From contig NZ_MOBM01000039.1 in NCBI RefSeq assembly GCF_003732275.1, positions 248,001-312,000 of the forward strand: a stretch of 64,000 bases of DNA. The letters run 5' to 3'. A program made the position numbers and the translations under genes. The notes beneath the pieces were generated by a model. The model searched no databases. It had not been told where the DNA came from and saw only the letters and a program-made list of their open reading frames with translations. This document shows positions 59,856 through 64,000 of this stretch, piece by piece (position 1 is the stretch's first letter; each line of letters starts with the position of its first letter). The DNA comes from Pseudomonas frederiksbergensis. GTDB taxonomy: Bacteria > Pseudomonadota > Gammaproteobacteria > Pseudomonadales > Pseudomonadaceae.

Positions 59856-60257
59856 TTAGATCAAAATCGTCCTAAAAGTCGGACTAATCATCAGCAACAA
59901 CGAACACACTAAACCCACGAACCATACCAGACTGCGCTGCCAGGCCAGATCTCCCCAATAGCACAACAAGTAAATGATGCGTGTGATCACGAAGATGATT
60001 GCCAGCGTATCAATCAGCCACCCCGCCGTCTGCGTGGTGTGCGCCATCAACACCCCTACAGCAAACAATATGAACGCCTCGAAACTGTTCTGATGGGCCG
60101 CCAATGCGCGGGCGCCAAAACCGGTTAGTTGGGCCTGTTGCTGACGCGGCAGGTGATTGTCGTAACCGCCCTGCTCGTTCATGGCTTTGGCCACCGGAAT
60201 CTTTGCCACGTAAATCAACAATGCGCTGATAAACACACACCAGAACGGAATACTCAT
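59856..60257 (-). CDS. MAPEG family membrane protein
   Basis: A 133-residue, four-helix membrane protein of the MAPEG superfamily. RALAAHQNSFEAFILFAVGV is the signature helix with the catalytic-site Asn and Glu. Family members use glutathione, but many bacterial ones are untested. It is coupled to the DUF599 gene (TGATG). Confidence 0.9.
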   Translation of the reverse strand: MSIPFWCVFISALLIYVAKIPVAKAMNEQGGYDNHLPRQQQAQLTGFGARALAAHQNSFEAFILFAVGVLMAHTTQTAGWLIDTLAIIFVITRIIYLLCYWGDLAWQRSLVWFVGLVCSLLLMISPTFRTILI

Positions 60258-60994
60258 CAAGCAGCCTCCTTGTTTGCTTCAGGCAATGGCGCCTCTGTAG
60301 GGGTATAGACCATCACATCTAGAACGTCGGAGTGAAACTCGCGGCGATACAACACCAGCACGACACCGGCACTCATCAACATGAACAACCAGGGGCTGAC
60401 GAACCACGCCAGCATGGTCATGCCGAAGTAATAGGAACGCAGACCGAAGTTGAACTGGTTGGCCGCCATGGAGATGACACGAGCGGCTCGGGAAGCGAAG
60501 GCTTTACGCTCTTGCTCGGACACATGGCGCTCGCCGATCATCGGCGCCGAGCCCACGAGAATGGCCGCAAAGTTGTACTGACGCATGCACCAGCTGAACG
60601 TAAAGAACGCATAGACAAACACCAGCGCCAGGCACAACAACTTGATCTCCGACATCCCCTGGGAAGCCTGTTGCACCATCGGGATATCCGCCAGCAACGA
60701 CACGGCTCTGTCGGATGCACCCAACACCGTGAGAATACCGGCCAGGATAATCAGCGTACTGGAGGCGAAGAACGAGGCATTGCGCTCCAGGTTACCGATC
60801 ACGCTGGCATCGGCAATGCGGTTGTCGCGCAACAGCATGCGGCGCATCCAGTCTTCGCGATACAGGTGCAGCACGCTGGCCAGGCACGCGGTGTCGCGGC
60901 CCTTCCATGAGGCGTAACGGGTGTAACCGCCCCAGCAGACGACAAACCAGAGCGCGGCGAGGATGTGGATCAGATTGGCGTGGATGAACGACAT
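60257..60994 (-). CDS. DUF599 membrane protein
   Basis: A 245-residue integral membrane protein with four to five helices. The block YREDWMRRMLLRDNRIADAS followed by NLERNASFFASSTLIILAGI and MRQYNFAAILVGSAP is typical of DUF599. The function is unknown. ATG 60994 gives the conserved start. The downstream MAPEG gene overlaps its stop by one base, suggesting joint function at the membrane. Confidence 0.9.
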   Translation of the reverse strand: MSFIHANLIHILAALWFVVCWGGYTRYASWKGRDTACLASVLHLYREDWMRRMLLRDNRIADASVIGNLERNASFFASSTLIILAGILTVLGASDRAVSLLADIPMVQQASQGMSEIKLLCLALVFVYAFFTFSWCMRQYNFAAILVGSAPMIGERHVSEQERKAFASRAARVISMAANQFNFGLRSYYFGMTMLAWFVSPWLFMLMSAGVVLVLYRREFHSDVLDVMVYTPTEAPLPEANKEAA

Positions 60995-61032
60995 GCAGTT
61001 CCCTGTGATGGAGTGGCGGAACACTGAAATCT

Positions 61033-61122
61033 TGTGGGAGCGAGCCTGCTCGCGATAGCGGTAGCTCAATCAACATCTCTGTTGAATGTAAAGCCGTCAT
61101 CGCGAGCAGGCTCGCTCCCACA
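61033..61122. repeat. Inverted REP pair, family A
   Basis: Arms at 61033-61055 and 61100-61122, with an inner CAACATCTCTGTTG. Nothing else is seen here. It lies between brnQ and the DUF599 gene. Confidence 0.9.
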
Positions 61123-61185
61123 TTGGAATTTTGTAGTGCTTCGACGTTAGCGCAAGGAAAAAGACACCGCATCCTGCCCATAAAA

Positions 61186-61217
61186 AAATGCCCCGTATCG
61201 ATTGATACGGGGCATTT
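61186..61217 (-). terminator. Terminator of brnQ
   Basis: AAATGCCCCGTATC pairs with GATACGGGGCATTT; on the minus strand seven T follow. Confidence 0.9.
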
Positions 61218-61270
61218 CTACTTTTCCAGGAAGCAGCTCGAGGCCCGCTTGTGGCGGGCCATGAAGCGGC

Positions 61271-62584
61271 TTAAGCCAGCGCTTCTTCGCGTTTGCCCAG
61301 CAGACGATCGCAAACCACGGCAACCACCAGGGTCATGACCGCCGGCACCAGCCACGCCAAGCCCTGCTCGCTCAGCGGCAGGTGAGCCAGTTGAGTCGGC
61401 ATCCAGTCGGCCAGACCGGCACCCTTGAGGGCGTCGATCAGGCCGAAGATGAATGACACCAGCATCACTGGACCGACAATGCGGCCCTGCTCATGCCAGA
61501 AGTCCTTGCAGAAGCTCAGGGCTACCAGGGCGATGCACGGCGGGTAGATCGCGGTCAGCACCGGGATCGAGAACGCAATCAGCTTGGTGAGGCCCAGGTT
61601 GGACACCAACAGGGAGAACGCAGCCAGGATGATCACCAATGTCTTGTAGGACAGTGGCAGTACACGGCTGAAGTATTCAGCACAGGCACAGGTCAGACCG
61701 ACCGCTGTCACCAGGCAGGCCAGGGAGATCAGCACGGCAAGGAAACCGCTACCCAACGAACCAAACGTGTGCTGAACATACGCGTGCAATACCGCCGCGC
61801 CGTTGGCGGCACCGGCGGCCACTTCATGGCTGCCCGAACCGAGACGGAACAGACTGACGTAGACCAGCGCCAGACCCACGCCGGCAATCAGCCCGGCGAT
61901 GATCGCGTAACGGGTGATCAACGCTGGCGATTCCACGCCGCGGGAGCGGATCGCATTGACGATGACAATGCCGAATACCAACGCGCCCAGGGTATCCATG
62001 GTCAGGTAACCATTGATAAAGCCTTGGGAGAACGGTGCTGCGACATATTCAGGAGTGGCCACGCCGATGTCACCGGCCGGCAACGCGAACGCGGCGATGC
62101 CGAGAACGGCCAGGGCGATGATCTTCAGCGGTGCAAGGAAACGTCCTACAGTGTCCAGCAGACGGCCCGGATAGAGCGAGATGAAGAACACCAGCAGGAA
62201 GTACACCGAGCTATAGAGAAACAGCGCCAGCGGGCTCTCACCGGTCAGCGGCGCCAGGCCCACTTCGAACGACACGGTCGCGGTGCGCGGCGTCGCGAAC
62301 AACGGGCCAACAGCGAGGTAGCACGCGGCTGCCAGCAGGCCACCGGCGACTTTACCGATCGGGCTGCTCAAGGCATCCATTGCACCACCGACCTTGGCCA
62401 GGGCGACAACGGTGATCACCGGCAATCCGACAGCGGTGATCAGAAAACCCAGCGCCGCCATCCAGACATTAGGCCCGGACTGCAAACCGACGATAGGCGG
62501 GAAGATGATGTTGCCAGCCCCGACGAACAGGGCAAATGTCATAAAACCCAGTGCCAGGATGTCCTGGCCTTTCAACACTTTCAT
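61271..62584 (-). CDS. brnQ: Branched-chain amino acid transport carrier BrnQ
   Basis: A 437-residue sodium- or proton-coupled importer of Leu, Ile and Val. GFMTFALFVGAGNIIFPPIV near the start and GPLFATPRTATVSFEVG are the LIVCS family signatures. About 12 helices are seen. It is a single gene with its own terminator. Confidence 0.95.
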   Translation of the reverse strand: MKVLKGQDILALGFMTFALFVGAGNIIFPPIVGLQSGPNVWMAALGFLITAVGLPVITVVALAKVGGAMDALSSPIGKVAGGLLAAACYLAVGPLFATPRTATVSFEVGLAPLTGESPLALFLYSSVYFLLVFFISLYPGRLLDTVGRFLAPLKIIALAVLGIAAFALPAGDIGVATPEYVAAPFSQGFINGYLTMDTLGALVFGIVIVNAIRSRGVESPALITRYAIIAGLIAGVGLALVYVSLFRLGSGSHEVAAGAANGAAVLHAYVQHTFGSLGSGFLAVLISLACLVTAVGLTCACAEYFSRVLPLSYKTLVIILAAFSLLVSNLGLTKLIAFSIPVLTAIYPPCIALVALSFCKDFWHEQGRIVGPVMLVSFIFGLIDALKGAGLADWMPTQLAHLPLSEQGLAWLVPAVMTLVVAVVCDRLLGKREEALA

Positions 62585-62833
62585 TAAGGAAATACCACAC
62601 TACTGAATCGGAATTTAGAGAGGGATTTCCCTTATGGGTGAGGGAAATGCTGTCGGCCCGTATAGGACTGACCCGTTTAGCGCGTCGCTGCCTTGTGGGC
62701 CGCGGACGCAAAAATGGCTGCTAGCCTAACGAATTCGCACGACAAACGCACTGTTACAGGGCGAACTATCCGATACGCGACACTTCAATGTCGCGTTTTT
62801 GCATGTAAATGATGGACGGCTGCAATTCCGCCA

Positions 62834-62896
62834 TCGCGAGCAGGCTCGCTCCCACATTTAGAACGCGGTCAAATGTGGGAGCGAGCCTGCTCGCGA
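62834..62896. repeat. Inverted REP pair, family A, short loop
   Basis: Arms at 62834-62856 and 62874-62896. It is the shortest of the family A pairs in this window. Confidence 0.9.
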
Positions 62897-62931
62897 TGAG
62901 GCCTTCACCGCCGACACAAATCCCGGAAACG

Positions 62932-62959
62932 ACAAAGGCCACCCGAAGGTGGCCTTTGT
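62932..62959 (-). terminator. Terminator of sucCD
   Basis: ACAAAGGCCACC and GGTGGCCTTTGT pair exactly around CGAA. It sits 28 bases after the sucD stop. Confidence 0.85.
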
Positions 62960-62987
62960 TTGGTGAAGCGTCAGCTAAGCGCGAGGC

Positions 62988-63869
62988 TTACTTGATCGCC
63001 CAACCGGTCAGCTCGGACAAAGCCTTGCCGATGTCTGCCAGCGAACGCACGGTTTTAACGCCTGCGTCTTCCAGGGCAGCAAACTTCTCGTCTGCAGTGC
63101 CTTTGCCGCCAGAGATGATTGCGCCAGCATGGCCCATGCGCTTGCCCGCAGGGGCAGTCACACCAGCGATGTAGGAAACAACCGGCTTGGTCACGTTTGC
63201 CTTGATGTAGGCAGCCGCTTCTTCTTCAGCCGAACCGCCGATCTCACCGATCATTACGATCGCTTCGGTCTTCGGGTCTTCCTGGAACAGCTTCAGGATG
63301 TCGATGAAGTTCGAACCCGGGATCGGGTCACCGCCGATGCCGACGCAAGTCGACTGACCGAAACCGGCGTCAGTGGTCTGCTTCACAGCTTCGTAGGTCA
63401 GGGTGCCGGAACGGGAAACGATACCGACCTTGCCTGGCAAGTGAATGTGACCTGGCATGATGCCGATCTTGCATTCGCCTGGAGTGATCACGCCTGGGCA
63501 GTTAGGACCGATCAGGACTACGCCCAGCTCGTCGCACTTGACCTTGGCATCCAGCATGTCCAGGGTAGGAATGCCTTCAGTGATGCAAACGATCAGCTTG
63601 ATGCCGCCGAATGCTGCTTCCAGGATGGAGTCCTTGCAGAAAGGAGCTGGAACGTAGATCACGCTGGCGGTGGCGCCAGTGGCAGCTACAGCGTCTTTCA
63701 CGGTGTTGAACACTGGCAGACCCAGGTGCTCGGTGCCGCCTTTGCCAGGAGTTACGCCACCAACCATCTTGGTGCCGTATTCGATGGCTTGCTGGGTGTG
63801 GAAACTACCTTGCGAACCGGTAATACCCTGGCAGATAACTTTGGTGTCTTTATTGATCAGGACGCTCAT
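62988..63869 (-). CDS. sucD: Succinate--CoA ligase, ADP-forming, alpha subunit
   Basis: A 293-residue subunit of succinyl-CoA synthetase in the TCA cycle. ITGSQGSFHTQQAIEYG is the CoA-binding start, GPNCPGVITPGECKIGIMPG the middle, and the phosphorylated histidine lies in KRMGHAGAIISGGKGTADEK. The ATG overlaps the sucC stop by one base (TAATG), so the subunits are made together. Confidence 0.97.
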   Translation of the reverse strand: MSVLINKDTKVICQGITGSQGSFHTQQAIEYGTKMVGGVTPGKGGTEHLGLPVFNTVKDAVAATGATASVIYVPAPFCKDSILEAAFGGIKLIVCITEGIPTLDMLDAKVKCDELGVVLIGPNCPGVITPGECKIGIMPGHIHLPGKVGIVSRSGTLTYEAVKQTTDAGFGQSTCVGIGGDPIPGSNFIDILKLFQEDPKTEAIVMIGEIGGSAEEEAAAYIKANVTKPVVSYIAGVTAPAGKRMGHAGAIISGGKGTADEKFAALEDAGVKTVRSLADIGKALSELTGWAIK

Positions 63870-64000
63870 TATTTGCCCTCCGCAGCTTTAACGACTTGTT
63901 GAGCAGCGTCGGTCAGGCTGGTAGCAGCGATGATGTTCAAACCGCTTTCTGCCAGTACTTTAGCGCCCAGCTCAGCGTTGTTGCCTTCAAGGCGAACAAC
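63869..64000 (-). CDS. sucC: Succinate--CoA ligase beta subunit, 3' end only
   Basis: Only the last 43 residues are in the window, [20 protein letters not shown] followed by [20 protein letters not shown] and EGK. This end matches SucC, including [10 protein letters not shown] in the C-terminal CoA-ligase domain. The remainder lies beyond base 64000. The stop overlaps the sucD ATG. Confidence 0.95.

Larger units (their letters stand above)
62585..62987. other. 403-base gap: brnQ promoter side, REP pair, sucD terminator
   Basis: The first 175 bases contain the brnQ leader and are otherwise featureless. A short self-complementary block with TGTCGCG and CGACA occurs near 62780. The REP pair and the terminator of sucCD fill the rest. 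No gene is seen. Confidence 0.6.

Noticed and set aside
14361..62896. CRISPR array from the recurring palindromic repeats
   Set aside because: The repeats are dispersed, occur as inverted pairs and have no regular spacers or cas genes.

Overview
The window is chromosomal DNA from a fluorescent-group Pseudomonas, close to P. fluorescens. The evidence is GC-rich coding with strong third-position bias, Pseudomonas-type proteins throughout (RdgC, Hda, the aerobic late cobalamin genes, a 1156-residue symporter-kinase hybrid), and many paired REP elements of the kind described in P. fluorescens. It is ordinary core chromosome with small accessory pockets. No phage, integrase, insertion sequence, rRNA or CRISPR array is visible.

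Layout. 1-2229: the end of an ABC importer operon and a HAD phosphatase. 2343-5525: a quinone oxidoreductase divergent from the Prc protease. 5671-7391: an EAL-CBS-GGDEF gene broken by a deletion and frameshift. 7556-9485: a small accessory patch with a DUF3077-like gene behind an elaborate structured leader, then an operon of an XRE regulator, an unknown protein and a Sel1 protein. 9597-14302: a DUF1232 protein, a candidate sRNA, an FKBP lipoprotein, and a di-haem cytochrome/catalase-like pair. 14607-15136: a tandem duplication of tRNA-Val/tRNA-Asp. 15297-23256: rdgC, a BASS transporter, a guanidine-II riboswitch with its Gdx exporter, an MFS-PlsC fusion, a TDT exporter, a cupin, and an MFS/TetR pair around a large palindrome. 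23507-34833: the hybrid kinase, rmuC, small unknown genes, a FadL-type porin, a periplasmic glutathione peroxidase, and a MarR-MFS-microprotein operon with matching palindromic operators. 35000-44318: ten late cobalamin genes behind a B12 riboswitch. 44514-64000: sorbosone dehydrogenase-like lipoprotein, two NlpC/P60 lipoproteins, hda, a PerM-type permease, a DUF2066 protein, purMN, stress and metabolic enzymes, htpG with a sigma-32 promoter, an AlgU-type small lipoprotein gene, brnQ and sucCD.

The cobalamin operon (cobO, cobB, bluB, cbiB, cobD, cobQ, cobU, cobT, cobC, cobS) covers a,c-diamidation, adenosylation, amidation, aminopropanol attachment, lower-ligand synthesis and loop assembly. 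Corrin-ring genes are not in this window. Overlaps of the ATGA type link most of its genes.

Fourteen inverted REP pairs of two sequence families sit mainly between genes. Two are more unusual: one forms the last ~33 codons of cobB, and one appears to have inserted into an intrinsic terminator with a 12-bp flanking repeat. The strongest candidates for something under-described are the C4-antisense-like leader of the DUF3077 gene, the REP-encoded CobB tail, the candidate sRNA beside fklB, and a 40-residue membrane microprotein coupled to an MFS gene.
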